From Candidatus Vecturithrix granuli (lineage in GTDB: Bacteria > Moduliflexota > Moduliflexia > Moduliflexales > Moduliflexaceae), in the NCBI GenBank assembly GCA_000739535.1, contig DF820477.1:1-64000 (forward strand): a stretch of DNA of 64,000 bases, read 5' to 3'. The position numbers and the translations under genes are program-made. This document shows, in pieces, positions 41,988 through 51,205 of this stretch. Under the pieces are notes generated by a model. The model had not been told where the DNA came from and made no database searches. It worked only from the letters and a program-made list of their open reading frames with translations. How positions within the stretch are numbered: position 1 is the first letter of the stretch; each line of letters starts with the position of its first letter.

Positions 41988-42972
41988 GGGTGTCGCCCTC
42001 CTTAAGATACAGATAGCAGGCCACGTGATGCCCGGGTTCAATCTCGATTAATGGCGGAAACGTCTGTTGACATTGCTCCATGCAATGCGGGCAGCGCGGA
42101 TGGAAACGGCAGCCTGAAGGCGGGGCGACCAGATCCGGCACAACGCCCGGGATCGTCGCCAGTTCATCAGTTCTGCCAATGTCGGGCACAGCTTTAAATA
42201 AACCTTGTGTATAGGGATGATACGGTTTTTCAAAGATATTCATGGTTTCAGAATGTTCGACCGTGTTACCGGCGTACATCACCGTGATTTTATCGCAAAA
42301 TTCAGCCGCCACTCCCATATCATGGGTAATGAGAATTGCCGCATACTGTAACTTTTTGACAAGTTCCTGGAGCAGTTCCAGAATCTGAATCTGAATCGTC
42401 ACGTCCAGGGCCGAGGTCGGTTCATCGGCAATCAGTAATTTCGGACGCGACGAGAGCGCGATGGCAATCATGATGCGCTGCGCCATGCCGCCGCTGAGTT
42501 CATGAGGATACAGATTAATGGTGCGGTCTGAATCTAAACCGACCAGTTCGAGCATTTTTCGCACTTCTTGATAGACCCGACGTTTGCTCTTCGCGTTGTC
42601 GCTGCGCCAGATACTCTCTGCAATCTGAAACCCGACTTTCATGACCGGATTCAACGCGGATTTCGGTTCTTGAAAAATCATGGCCATATCCCGGCCGCGA
42701 ATCTTATTCAGGGCGTCTTCGTCGAGTTTGGCTAAATCTTGCCCATCAAAGCGAATCGAGCCGGACAGAATTTCGCCGGGTTGCTCAATCAGGCGCATCA
42801 TAGCCAGCGAGGTCACGGATTTGCCGCAGCCGCTTTCGCCCACAATGCCCAGTTTTTCGCCGCTGTTTAACCAGAGTTCGACTCCATTCAGGGCTTGAAT
42901 CAGGCCGCGATAGGTATAGAACACCACCCGTAGATCGCTCACGTCTAACAAATTTCCTCGCATCACTTTCAT
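41977..42972 (-). CDS. peptide ABC transporter ATP-binding protein, OppD/DppD-like
   Basis: 331 residues. Walker A GESGCGKSVTSLAMM, Q-loop IFQEPKSALNPVM, signature ELSGGMAQRIMIAIAL, Walker B LLIADEPTSALDVT, and the C-terminal CRFHPRCPHCMEQCQQTFPP. It pairs with the OppF-like subunit to power peptide import. An alternative start at residue 4 would be MRGNLL. It lies 8 bp after the permease stop. Confidence 0.93.
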   Translation of the reverse strand: MKVMRGNLLDVSDLRVVFYTYRGLIQALNGVELWLNSGEKLGIVGESGCGKSVTSLAMMRLIEQPGEILSGSIRFDGQDLAKLDEDALNKIRGRDMAMIFQEPKSALNPVMKVGFQIAESIWRSDNAKSKRRVYQEVRKMLELVGLDSDRTINLYPHELSGGMAQRIMIAIALSSRPKLLIADEPTSALDVTIQIQILELLQELVKKLQYAAILITHDMGVAAEFCDKITVMYAGNTVEHSETMNIFEKPYHPYTQGLFKAVPDIGRTDELATIPGVVPDLVAPPSGCRFHPRCPHCMEQCQQTFPPLIEIEPGHHVACYLYLKEGDTHAN

Positions 42973-42979
42973 CTGTGCG

Positions 42980-43882
42980 CTACCTCCTGATCCTGGGATC
43001 TAAAATATCTCTGATGCCGTCGCCAAGCAGATTAAAACCCAGTACGACCACGCCAATAGCCATTCCCGGAAATGTGGTAATCCACCAGTGTTGGATGAAA
43101 TAACTGCGACCGTCGCTCACAATCGCCCCCCATTCAGGGGTTGGCGGCTGCGCGCCGAGACCGAGGAATCCGAGTCCGGCGGCGGTCAGGATAATTGTGC
43201 CCATGCGCAAAGTCAGTTGCACAATGACCGGCGAAATTGCCATGGGCAGCACGTGTAACAGCATAATCCGCAATTTACCGGCTCCAAGCGATTGAATGGC
43301 CTCAATGTAGGGCTGACCTTTGATTTTAATCGTTTCAGCGCGGGCCAGCCGGGCAAAAACAGTCCAATCCACCAGGCCGATGGCCAGGATGGTATTCGTC
43401 AGGTTCGGTCCGAGGGCGGCGGTGAAAGCCATCGCCAGCACTAACTGAGGAAAGGCCAGAAACATATCAGTAATTCGCATGAGCACCTGATCCACAGCGC
43501 CGCCGAAATACCCGGAAGGAATGCCGACCAGCAGTCCGATACCGACGCTCACGACCGAAACAATAAAAATAATCCAAACTTCCACTCTGGCGCCGTACAT
43601 CACGCGGCTGAAAATATCGCGGCCGTATTGATCCGTGCCAAAAAAATGCGTTGAACTGGGAGGCAGCAGGTGTTCCCCATGGGCCAGCGGATCGTGGGTT
43701 GCCAGAAGCGGCGCAAAGATCGCCATGAGTAAAAAACCGGCAATCATCAGTGTGCCGATCAACGCTAAAGGCGTCCGCTTCCACAGATAGAGCGTATGCT
43801 TCAGGTCTTCAAGGATCGGCTTACTATGTTCAAGAAACAGCGTGAAGCGCGAGATGCGCGATTGGACTTGAACTTCCGCCAT
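42980..43882 (-). CDS. peptide ABC transporter permease, OppC/DppC-like
   Basis: 300 residues from the ATG at 43882, which has GGAGGAAATTG upstream; a longer reading would run through the intercistronic hairpin. The N-terminal OppC segment (LWKRTPLALIGTLMIAGFLL) and LATHDPLAHGEHLLPPSSTHFFGTDQYGRDIFSRV are characteristic. The EAA-like loop is YIEAIQSLGAGKLRIMLLHVLP. Six membrane helices expected. Confidence 0.92.
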   Translation of the reverse strand: MAEVQVQSRISRFTLFLEHSKPILEDLKHTLYLWKRTPLALIGTLMIAGFLLMAIFAPLLATHDPLAHGEHLLPPSSTHFFGTDQYGRDIFSRVMYGARVEVWIIFIVSVVSVGIGLLVGIPSGYFGGAVDQVLMRITDMFLAFPQLVLAMAFTAALGPNLTNTILAIGLVDWTVFARLARAETIKIKGQPYIEAIQSLGAGKLRIMLLHVLPMAISPVIVQLTLRMGTIILTAAGLGFLGLGAQPPTPEWGAIVSDGRSYFIQHWWITTFPGMAIGVVVLGFNLLGDGIRDILDPRIRR

Positions 43883-43902
43883 AATCAATTTCCTCCATGC
43901 TG

Positions 43903-43937
43903 AAAAACCGAGTTGTTTCAAAAAACTCGGCTTTTTT
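43903..43937 (-). terminator. intraoperon hairpin between the two peptide permease genes
   Basis: GCCGAGTTTTTT and AACTCGGTTTTT form a stem on the transcribed strand followed by U's. It lies between the stop of the OppB-like gene and the start of the OppC-like gene, so it probably causes partial termination or sets the processing end. Confidence 0.55.
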
Positions 43938-43962
43938 GAAACAACCATTTCAACAATCGCTC

Positions 43963-44970
43963 TTACACGTGCATACGTGGATCCAGAGCCACATACAGAA
44001 TATCAACCACTAAATTGGCCAGCGAATAGACAAAGGCAAAAAATAAGGTGCCGCCCACAACCGCCGGGTAATCCAGAAAAAGGAGCGCGTGGACAATATA
44101 GCGTCCGACCCCGGGCCAGCTAAACACGGTTTCTGTTAACACCGCGCCGCTCAGGAGACTTCCAAAGGAAATGCCGATGACTGTCACGACCGGAATCAGG
44201 GCGTTTTTCAGGGCATGGCGATAAATCACGATGCGTTTTGACAGCCCTTTGGCCTTGGCGGTGCGGATAAAATCCTGACTCAAGACATCCAGCATACTGG
44301 CGCGCATAATTCGCGCCACGGAAGCGGTTGAGGCGTAACCCAGCACAAACGCCGGTAAAACCAGGTGGCGCAGCGCATCCCAGAGCGTCGCCCAATCGCC
44401 GGCGATCAGACAATCAACCACTACCATTCCCGTATAATGCGGCGGAAAAACAAAGAGGCTGTGCCGTCCGCTGCCAGGCAGCCATTCCAACACATAATAA
44501 AAGAGCAGCAGCAACAACAGCCCCATCCAGAACACCGGCATGGATACCCCCATAATCGCAAAGACCCGCATCACGTGATCGATCAATTTATTACGGTGAA
44601 CCGCCGAAAGGATGCCGAACACAATGCCAAACACAATCGTAATCAGAATTGAGGCGATCGCCAATTCCAGGGTTGCCGGGAAAAATTCTTTGAGATCGTT
44701 AGTCACAGGCCGGTTTGTTTTCAGCGATACGCCAAAATCGCCGTGGACGATGCCGTTGAGATAATCCACGAATTGAAGATGAATCGGCTTATCCAGACCG
44801 AGTTGGTGCCGCATCTTATCCACCAATTCGATGGGTGCGTTGCCGCCTAAAATCGCACCGACCGGATCGGCAGGAATTACGCGCGTGATAAAAAAGACCA
44901 TTGTAGCGACACCCGCCATCACCAGCAGCATGAAGAGTAAACGCTTGAGGATATATGAGAGCAGTTTCAT
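43963..44970 (-). CDS. peptide ABC transporter permease, OppB/DppB-like
   Basis: 335 residues. The N-terminal helix YILKRLLFMLLVMAGVATM begins the OppB pattern, followed by VIPADPVGAILGGNAP and the later EAA loop FIRTAKAKGLSKRIVIYRHA. The C-terminus has LNALLFLDYP-type sequence and ends LDPRMHV. Six helices expected. It is transcribed after the binding-protein gene. Confidence 0.92.
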   Translation of the reverse strand: MKLLSYILKRLLFMLLVMAGVATMVFFITRVIPADPVGAILGGNAPIELVDKMRHQLGLDKPIHLQFVDYLNGIVHGDFGVSLKTNRPVTNDLKEFFPATLELAIASILITIVFGIVFGILSAVHRNKLIDHVMRVFAIMGVSMPVFWMGLLLLLLFYYVLEWLPGSGRHSLFVFPPHYTGMVVVDCLIAGDWATLWDALRHLVLPAFVLGYASTASVARIMRASMLDVLSQDFIRTAKAKGLSKRIVIYRHALKNALIPVVTVIGISFGSLLSGAVLTETVFSWPGVGRYIVHALLFLDYPAVVGGTLFFAFVYSLANLVVDILYVALDPRMHV

Positions 44971-44977
44971 TATATTT

Positions 44978-45091
44978 AGGACTTACGCATACCCCCCTTT
45001 ATCTCCCCGCAAGCGGGGAGAAGAGACGCGACGCTCTTTTGTGAACTTCCCCCCGTTTACGGGGGGATTGAGAGGGTATTGCGTAAGTCCT
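44978..45091. repeat. 114-bp palindromic element, AGGACTTACGCA ends
   Basis: It begins AGGACTTACGCATACCCCCC and ends GGGTATTGCGTAAGTCCT. The core CTCCCCGCAAGCGGGGAG and a second mirrored block CCCCCCGTTTACGGGGGG match the module in the elements at 31919 and 59636. ATATTT occurs at both flanks, a possible short duplication. It sits between the dppA- and dppB-like genes. Confidence 0.65.
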
Positions 45092-45098
45092 GATATTT

Positions 45099-45148
45099 AA
45101 CTACGAGGATTTCACATCATCCCTTTCTTATGTGAAATCCTCGTAGTT
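45099..45148. repeat. hairpin of the ACTACAAGGATTT family
   Basis: AACTACGAGGATTTCACAT is perfectly mirrored by ATGTGAAATCCTCGTAGTT, about 19 bp of stem. It is related to 3822-3885. Downstream, GGGTTTCAGGTT and AACCCTGAAACCC (45159-45205) make a further hairpin. All lie in the 354-bp gap after the peptide-binding protein gene. Confidence 0.65.
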
Positions 45149-45255
45149 ACAAAAAAAGGGTTTCAGGTTGGAACATTCACGTATTTTCCCGAACCCTGAA
45201 ACCCCATCTATTCCCATCACACGTTAAGCACAAGTTCATACATTTCCAGGCAGGA

Positions 45256-45286
45256 AACACCGGGTTTTTGAGAAAAACCCGGTGTT
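45256..45286 (-). terminator. hairpin after the peptide-binding-protein gene
   Basis: AACACCGGGTTTTT is mirrored by AAAAACCCGGTGTT around a short loop; an outer CAGGCA/TGCCTG pair extends it. It lies 39 bp past the stop and can limit read-through into the permease genes, so the binding protein is made in excess. Confidence 0.65.
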
Positions 45287-45324
45287 GAGGATGCCTGAAA
45301 ACTTCCAGCCAGGCATTCACAAGG

Positions 45325-46890
45325 CTACTTCGAAAGTCTGGTAAAGTCGCAATGGACAGAATACCCCTCAAAGGCTTCTTCCGCACCTTTGAGTTCATTT
45401 CTGACGCCCCAATATTGCACTGGTTGATACATCATGGCAAAGGGTCCGTTTTCATGCCAGTATTGCGTCAGTTCCCGGTAGAGTTGGAAACGTTTTTCTT
45501 CATCTAACTCTTTATTGGCCGCTTCCGCCAAATCTGCGGCATGATCATCGAGCCAGGCCAGACGCCAGGCTAATTGATTGACGCGATGATTAGCGAACGG
45601 GTCGGCTAAGGCGGCGGCATCAGGATAATCAACGCCCCAGCCAGCCACGATCAAATTAATGCCTTGTTGTCTGAATTTGGCGTACATCTGAGAAGCCTGC
45701 ATAATGTTTACTGTGGCTTTGATGCCGATTTTCGCCAGATTCTCCTGCACAATGATCGCTTCATTTTTACGAATCTCAGTGGTATTCGTCACCAGTTCGA
45801 CTTCAAATCCATCAGCATAGCCAGCCTCAGCCATCAACGCTTTGGCTTTTTCAAGATCCTGTGTGAAGGGGTTATCTTCAACATAAGCGAAATATCCGAC
45901 CGGCAGGAACTGCTGATTGTTAATCGCGAATCCGGCGCGCACTTTTTCGATAATGGCGTCGTAATCAATCGCATATTTCACGGCCTGCCGCACGCGATTA
46001 TCCTGGAACGGCCCCCATCCGGCGTTCATACCGACATATTCGTCAGACTGACCGGGAGTGGTCACAACGCGCACATCCGTCGCACTTTTTAATTCATTCG
46101 CCTGTTCAGCAGTCAAATTGTGAGCCACGTCAATCTCACCTTTTTTGAGCAAGAGGAACTGATCTGCAGCTTCTGGCACGTCACGAAAGATCACGGTTTT
46201 CAACGCTGGTTCGCCGCCCCAGTAATTCGGGTTGGCTGTCAGCAGAATCATCATGTTGCGTTTCCACTCTTTCAGCACATACGGCCCGGCCCCGGCGCTG
46301 TGATCCGTTAACCAGACTTCCCCCATATCTCCTTCTTTTTCATTCGCCATGACCACTTTTTGGTTGAGAATTCCGCCGTTTGACCCTCCGAGGTTGGTTA
46401 ACACGATATTCGGCGGAGCGCCATTGGTCACAATCTGAACCGTCTTGTCATCAATCGCTGTCACACTCTCTTCCGTTAAGCCGAGCACATCTGTGAACAG
46501 CCAGGCCGGCGATTTTTGCAGCTTGACTACCCGCGTTAATGAGAAGACCACGTCCTGAGCAGTCACAGGATCGCCGTTATCAAATACAAGTCCATCGCGC
46601 AGATAAAATGTCCAGGTTTTTCCATCGTCGGCCATTTCCCATTTTTCCGCGAGATCCGGCACCACCACAAATTTTCCGTCTTCAAGCTTAACCTCTACTA
46701 ACTTGGCATAGATATTTTTGACTATGGCACTAGGCAGCACTTCAAAACAGATGCCAGGATCCAGGGTGATAAAAATATCCGTATTCGCCCCATGAACTAT
46801 GGTATCTTTGGGGATCTGGGACTGCGCTGTTCCGGCAGCAAACACCAACGCCGCGAAAACCACGAGAATGACTCCTGTTCTCTTCAACAT
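45325..46890 (-). CDS. peptide ABC transporter substrate-binding protein (family 5)
   Basis: 521 residues with a signal peptide (TGVILVVFAALVFAAGTAQS, residues 4-23). Family 5 motifs: VHGANTDIFITLDPGICFE, NIYAKLVEV, WTFYLRDGLVFDNGDPVTAQDVVFSL near residue 100, and RVNQLAWRLAWLDD. The usual region for peptide or nickel binding is intact. It is the first gene of the operon and captures peptides (or a similar solute) in the periplasm. Confidence 0.92.
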   Translation of the reverse strand: MLKRTGVILVVFAALVFAAGTAQSQIPKDTIVHGANTDIFITLDPGICFEVLPSAIVKNIYAKLVEVKLEDGKFVVVPDLAEKWEMADDGKTWTFYLRDGLVFDNGDPVTAQDVVFSLTRVVKLQKSPAWLFTDVLGLTEESVTAIDDKTVQIVTNGAPPNIVLTNLGGSNGGILNQKVVMANEKEGDMGEVWLTDHSAGAGPYVLKEWKRNMMILLTANPNYWGGEPALKTVIFRDVPEAADQFLLLKKGEIDVAHNLTAEQANELKSATDVRVVTTPGQSDEYVGMNAGWGPFQDNRVRQAVKYAIDYDAIIEKVRAGFAINNQQFLPVGYFAYVEDNPFTQDLEKAKALMAEAGYADGFEVELVTNTTEIRKNEAIIVQENLAKIGIKATVNIMQASQMYAKFRQQGINLIVAGWGVDYPDAAALADPFANHRVNQLAWRLAWLDDHAADLAEAANKELDEEKRFQLYRELTQYWHENGPFAMMYQPVQYWGVRNELKGAEEAFEGYSVHCDFTRLSK

Positions 46891-46963
46891 AACTTACACC
46901 TCCGTAGTTACTCACTGATTTGTGAATGAATACATGCAGCTTTCCTCAACAAGTAAGTAATCC

Positions 46964-46992
46964 GTGTATTGTAAAAAAGACGAATCTGTCAA
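46964..46992 (-). promoter_or_regulatory. possible promoter of the peptide importer operon
   Basis: TTGACA on the minus strand at 46992-46987, with ATACAC 17 bases on, a weak -10. It is about 75 bases before the binding-protein ATG. The -35 is exact, the -10 is not. Confidence 0.35.
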
Positions 46993-47058
46993 GAAAATTC
47001 TGACATTTCGCTTATGAGGTGCAGGAGAGTCAACGCCCAGCTTTGGTTTCTCGCATCT

Positions 47059-47113
47059 TCAGGAGTGCGAAAGCTCTGCTTTCGCTGTCAAAGACGAGCT
47101 TTGACGCTCCTGA
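47059..47113. repeat. palindrome with GAAAGCTCTGCTTTC core
   Basis: TCAGGAGTGCGAAAGCTCTG and the mirrored GACGCTCCTGA enclose the hairpins GCGAAAGC..GCTTTCGC and TCAAAG..CTTTGA. The core is close to that of the 6084-6184 element but here it has no CAGGGCTG ends. Confidence 0.6.
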
Positions 47114-47122
47114 AATCTCGCG

Positions 47123-48460
47123 CTAATTAATGCCATATTCCTTCAATTTCATCTGTAAACTGCGGCGGCTGATCCCCAGGGTTTCAGCGGTTTTACTGCG
47201 GTTGTCGTCAAATTGTTTGAGCGTAGCAAGGATTAACTGTTTTTCCATTTCTTTAAGAGTCATTCCGGATTCAATGCCAGGCTTATCTATCTCGCCTTCA
47301 GCGGCCAGCGACTGAATTGTCGCGGGAAGGTGCTGTGGGGCGATCAACTCTTCCCGGCAAAGGATCACGCTGCGTTCAACGGTATTTTCCAGTTCACGAA
47401 TGTTGCCTTTCCATTCATAGCGCATGAACAGGTTAAGGGCACGTGGACTAAAGCCCCTGATCGGGCGTTTATGTTTCTCGCTGAATTTTGTGAGAAAGTG
47501 CTCGGCCAGAAGTTGAATATCTTCTTTGCGTTCGCGCAGCGGGGGAACGTGGATCGGGAACACATTCAGACGATAAAAAAGATCTTCGCGAAAACGCCCT
47601 TGTTCCACTTCTTGTTCGAGACGGCGATTCGTGGCGGCGATCACGCGCACATCCACCGACATGGTTTTGGAACTCCCGACCGGCTCAAATTGCTGTTCTT
47701 GCAGAACGCGCAAGAGTTTGACCTGCACAGACAGTGGAATGTCGCCGATTTCATCCAAAAAAATCGCGCCGCTGTCGGCGGTTTCAAACCGTCCTTTGCG
47801 TTTGGCGATCGCGCCGGTAAACGCGCCTTTCTCATGGCCGAATAGCTCGCTTTCCAATAAATTTTCCGGCAAGGCGGCGCAATTCACCTTGACAAACGGT
47901 TTTTTGGCCCGTTCGCTGTTGGCGTGCACCGCATCTGCCACCAGTTCCTTGCCTGTTCCGCTTTCGCCAAGAATCAGTACGGTTGTATCGGTCGGCGCAA
48001 CCAGCGCGATGCTTTCCAACAAACGCCTCATGTTCTGGCTCTTCCCGATCAGGTTTGCCGCTTCAACCGGCAGGGCTGGCGGTTGATCCTCTTTCGCCGG
48101 AACATGTCCTAAGAGTTTCGCAATCCGCAGCCGGAGTTCATCGGTATCCAACGGTTTGGTCAGATAATCCCAGGCCCCGAGTTTCATAGCTTTGACCGCG
48201 ACCGGGACTTCAGGATAGGCGGTCATCATCAAAACCGGAACTCCGGGATGAAGGCGTTTTATTTCTTCCAGAGCCTCAATACCGTCCATTTCGGTCATGC
48301 GCACATCCATGAGGATCAGATCGAACAATGTATCTTGTACAGCCTTCACCGCCGTTACGCCATCATCCGCTTCTGCGACCGCATAGCCTTCATCAGTTAA
48401 CACTGCCCGCAGCATCAGGCGGTGAGCCATATCATCATCAACAACCAGAAGTTTTTGCAT
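47123..48460 (-). CDS. NtrC-family sigma-54-dependent response regulator
   Basis: 445 residues from the ATG at 48460. The receiver domain (1-120) has the phosphorylation site LILMDVRM at D52. The AAA+ domain has Walker A GESGTGKELVADAV near 173 and HEKGAFTGAIAKRKGRF, including the GAFTGA loop that contacts sigma-54, then FLDEIGDIPLSVQVKLLRVLQ. The C-terminal Fis-type helix-turn-helix is NRSKTAETLGISRRSLQMKL. It activates sigma-54 promoters when phosphorylated. No histidine kinase is adjacent, so its signal is unknown. A GG-N10-GC site upstream of the nearby PEP-CTERM gene is a candidate target. Confidence 0.93.
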   Translation of the reverse strand: MQKLLVVDDDMAHRLMLRAVLTDEGYAVAEADDGVTAVKAVQDTLFDLILMDVRMTEMDGIEALEEIKRLHPGVPVLMMTAYPEVPVAVKAMKLGAWDYLTKPLDTDELRLRIAKLLGHVPAKEDQPPALPVEAANLIGKSQNMRRLLESIALVAPTDTTVLILGESGTGKELVADAVHANSERAKKPFVKVNCAALPENLLESELFGHEKGAFTGAIAKRKGRFETADSGAIFLDEIGDIPLSVQVKLLRVLQEQQFEPVGSSKTMSVDVRVIAATNRRLEQEVEQGRFREDLFYRLNVFPIHVPPLRERKEDIQLLAEHFLTKFSEKHKRPIRGFSPRALNLFMRYEWKGNIRELENTVERSVILCREELIAPQHLPATIQSLAAEGEIDKPGIESGMTLKEMEKQLILATLKQFDDNRSKTAETLGISRRSLQMKLKEYGIN

Positions 48461-48503
48461 ACGTTTAAATGACCCTATCCCCGGCCCCGCCCCCAAAGGA
48501 GAG

Positions 48504-48614
48504 CAGGGCTGTTAAGTGCTACGAATGATTGTCATCTCGACTTCGCTCGATGACCGGGAACTCGTTCGTCGAGCGAAGTCGAGACGGATGCTATGCGAGA
48601 ACTTAACAGCCTTG
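48504..48614. mobile_element. 111-bp palindromic element, CAGGGCTGTTAAG ends (copy 4)
   Basis: Ends CAGGGCTGTTAAG and CTTAACAGCCTTG. The core TCTCGACTTCGCTCGA is mirrored by TCGAGCGAAGTCGAGA. It sits inside a larger mirrored pair (48477-48503 and 48615-48637: CCCCAAAGGAGAG against CTCTCCTTTGGGG), so it has either inserted in an older palindrome or the arms were extended. Confidence 0.65.
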
Positions 48615-48699
48615 CTCTCCTTTGGGGAGTGGCCGGGAGTGGAATTTTATGAGGACACTTTTATCCTGCATGAACAACGCTGTCAAGCTTTTCGTACCG

Positions 48700-50676
48700 T
48701 CAATTTTGTGCACTGTCACCGCACTTTTTGGATTTTAAAAGATACAGGGCGGTTTGCAGGTGGCTGCGCATGGTGGTTTGCATTTCTTCCGCAATCTGCT
48801 GCGCCTCTTCCGATGTGCCTATCAGGTTTATGGTGCGTCGGTGTGGAACGCGATAGTTATACAGCAGTGTGTTGACCCCGAGATCTTCAATCAAGTAATG
48901 GGAACGATTGATGATCCCGATTTGCCGATCGCTTGCCAGGATCGCAAACCCCTCGTCCTCATCGAGTTTGAGCAAATCGCGTCCAAAAGAGGCGTGAACA
49001 TAGTCAAACTTCAACAACCCCATAATCGTTGGCAGAATATCTACCTGAGACCCGATCACGCGTTGTACCCCAGGTTCAAGAATGTCAGGCGCATACAGGA
49101 GCAAGGGAACTCTGAAACGGTCTAAATTCAGGGCATATTCTGCTCCTTTATAAGCTTCGCCATGATCGCCGAGCACGATAAAGATCGTATTCTTAAAATA
49201 GGTTTCCTGGCGGGCGAGTTTGAAAAATTGTCCTAAGGCATAGTCTGAATATTTGAAGGCATTGAGAATATTAGCATCTTTGACCGATGCATCAACTCGC
49301 TCAAAGTCAGCAGACTCGGGCACAAGATAGGGCGAATGATTGCTCAAGGTCAAGATTGCCCCTAAGAATGGGGCTTTTTGCTGCCGGAATAACTCGTTGG
49401 CTTTGGTAAAAACTTGTTCATCGGTTGCGCCCCATTTGGTGAGAAATTGCGATTGATCGTATTGGGTTTCATCCACAAATTGCTCAAAACCGATATTGCG
49501 TAAAAATCCTTCCATATTATCGAATTCCAGGTCGCCGCCGTACACAAAGAGCGAGGTGTAGCCGTGAGGTTTGAGCATATTCGCTAAAGAATGAAAATAT
49601 TGCTGCCCCTCAGCGCGTTTCATAATCGAGGCCCCCGGTAAATTCGGAAATCCGCAGAATGTACTGGGCAGCGCCCGGTTTGTTCTGACGCCGGTTGAAA
49701 AGAATTTCTGAAAGAGCACGCCCTCGCGGGCTAAGGCATCAAATTCGGGCGTAAGATTCATTTCTGCTCTCAAGATCCCCACATGTTCCGCAGCAAAGCT
49801 TTCCAGGAGGATCACTACCACGTTATAAGGGGTTGCCGGCTCCTGGAACTGGTGAAATCTGACCAGAGGAGCCTGGATAGTGCTGAAGGTTTCATGATCC
49901 ATTGTCACTTGCTGCCTCACTGTAGAAATCGCCTGATCGATGTCATAAAAATCTAAAAATTGCTCTGCTCGTTGGCTTTCCAATTCATACTTTGTTGAGC
50001 GAATAAGGGTATAAATGCCGTTCAACGCCAATTGATTCGCAAACGTATAGTTTGAAAAATAGGCATCGCCCCAATTTAACTGGCCGATGCCGATACTCCC
50101 TCTGGCCCCAATCACAAGCAAGCCGCTGCACACCGCTGCATAGCCCACACGCTGAAACCAGGCGGTATGATTCTGAGAAGAAAATATCTGAAGCTTTTTT
50201 TCAATGACATGCAAAATTCCCAGGTAGCTGAATAAAAACAGAGCGATGAATGTCAGGTATTTGAACATCGGATACCCTTGCCACAGCATCGGCAGCACAA
50301 TTCCCGGCTTGTCAAAATATTCAAAGTAGGTATAATCTAAACGCGTGCGATATTCTTCAAAAAATCCGATTTCAGAGATCAACAAGAAAAACACTATCGA
50401 AAATGTAATCAACATGCTATATTTTCCTAAAGCTTTGATGATCTTCAGAGGAATTTGCATAAGAATGAAGGCGAAGGCGATCCCATAGCACGCAATCGCT
50501 ACGTCGAACCGTAAACCAATAAAAAATGCTTTGAACAGGGTGATCTCCGGAATATCCCGCGCCATATCAGCAAATTTCAAAAGCATCAATGAACGGCACA
50601 CTTGAAAATACAATAACGTGATAATAAACACGCTAAGCAGATATAATATGGTGTATGGAGGTAAAAATTTTTTCAT
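48700..50676 (-). CDS. membrane sulfatase, LTA synthase/phosphoglycerol transferase-like
   Basis: A 658-residue protein. Five or so N-terminal helices (LYLLSVFIITLLYFQVCRS to about residue 200) are followed by a sulfatase domain. Its metal and nucleophile region is VVILLESFAAEHVG near residue 285 and FFSTGVRTNRALPSTFCG near 330, where the Thr/Ser nucleophile of LtaS/OpgB-type enzymes lies. Later IFIVLGDHGEAYK gives the DHG ligands. Such enzymes transfer phosphoglycerol or similar groups onto envelope glycans. No other glycan gene is adjacent. Confidence 0.87.
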   Translation of the reverse strand: MKKFLPPYTILYLLSVFIITLLYFQVCRSLMLLKFADMARDIPEITLFKAFFIGLRFDVAIACYGIAFAFILMQIPLKIIKALGKYSMLITFSIVFFLLISEIGFFEEYRTRLDYTYFEYFDKPGIVLPMLWQGYPMFKYLTFIALFLFSYLGILHVIEKKLQIFSSQNHTAWFQRVGYAAVCSGLLVIGARGSIGIGQLNWGDAYFSNYTFANQLALNGIYTLIRSTKYELESQRAEQFLDFYDIDQAISTVRQQVTMDHETFSTIQAPLVRFHQFQEPATPYNVVVILLESFAAEHVGILRAEMNLTPEFDALAREGVLFQKFFSTGVRTNRALPSTFCGFPNLPGASIMKRAEGQQYFHSLANMLKPHGYTSLFVYGGDLEFDNMEGFLRNIGFEQFVDETQYDQSQFLTKWGATDEQVFTKANELFRQQKAPFLGAILTLSNHSPYLVPESADFERVDASVKDANILNAFKYSDYALGQFFKLARQETYFKNTIFIVLGDHGEAYKGAEYALNLDRFRVPLLLYAPDILEPGVQRVIGSQVDILPTIMGLLKFDYVHASFGRDLLKLDEDEGFAILASDRQIGIINRSHYLIEDLGVNTLLYNYRVPHRRTINLIGTSEEAQQIAEEMQTTMRSHLQTALYLLKSKKCGDSAQN

Positions 50677-50687
50677 AAGGGTCCTCT

Positions 50688-50722
50688 AAAAACCCGGTTT
50701 CTTCAAGAACTCCGGTTTTTTT
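50688..50722. terminator. hairpin with CCGGTT arms upstream of the sulfatase gene
   Basis: AAAAACCCGGTTTCTT and GAACTCCGGTTTTTTT are mirrored with two mismatches. The plus-strand side ends in a T-run. It lies 11 bp before the sulfatase start, so it may act on antisense or be a relic of the terminator-like repeat family. Confidence 0.45.
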
Positions 50723-50892
50723 GCCTGGAAATATATGAACAAATCCTGATTCGCAACCTGATGAGGTTTCATATACCTTGTAGTGAAAAGCTGTAATTTT
50801 TGTGAAGATTTTTTCTCTAATTTTTTCGCATATTATGATGAAGTCAATGAATGATGATAATGAGATTTTTTTTATCACCTCATAAGGCAGAA

Positions 50893-50905
50893 AACAATTT
50901 TTGTC
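50893..50905. promoter_or_regulatory. GACAAWWWTTGTC-like palindrome, upstream copy
   Basis: AACAATTTTTGTC matches the reverse of the 51126-51138 palindrome at 12 of 13 bases and lies about 130 bases before the candidate -24/-12 site. It is a possible enhancer-binding site. The rest of 50723-51036 is AT-rich with no gene. Confidence 0.35.
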
Positions 50906-51037
50906 ACTTCCAGACGGAGAAGATGTTTTGTGTATGATGCAACTCATCAAAATGTTCTATTGACTTGAACTTTTTTCAAATGATTTTTGCCCTGCCTATC
51001 CACATCAAGTGTCAAAACTCTTCAAAAAAACTTGACT

Positions 51038-51055
51038 TTGGAATAAAGATTGCAT
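51038..51055 (+). promoter_or_regulatory. candidate sigma-54 (-24/-12) promoter
   Basis: TTTGGAATAAAGATTGCAT contains GG (51040-51041), exactly 10 bases, then GC (51052-51053), with the good -12 box ATTGCA but an imperfect -24 box (TTGGAA against TGGCAC). It lies about 155 bases before the PEP-CTERM ATG. An NtrC-family activator gene is 3 kb away. Confidence 0.45.
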
Positions 51056-51125
51056 TTTGTTAGGTATGAAGAACCCGATATGCTGATAACCTTGATCATC
51101 TCATGTCTTTTCAGAAAAAAGAACT

Positions 51126-51138
51126 GACAAAAATTGTC
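51126..51138. promoter_or_regulatory. GACAAAAATTGTC palindrome in the PEP-CTERM leader
   Basis: A perfect 5+5 palindrome around AAA, about 75 bases after the putative -12 element and 68 before the ATG. With the copy at 50893 it brackets the promoter. Confidence 0.35.
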
Positions 51139-51205
51139 TGTAGATGCGACATCCTTCGAAAGTCATAGCGGGGGTTGTCGGTCCACATGAAACCTGGAGG
51201 ATTTT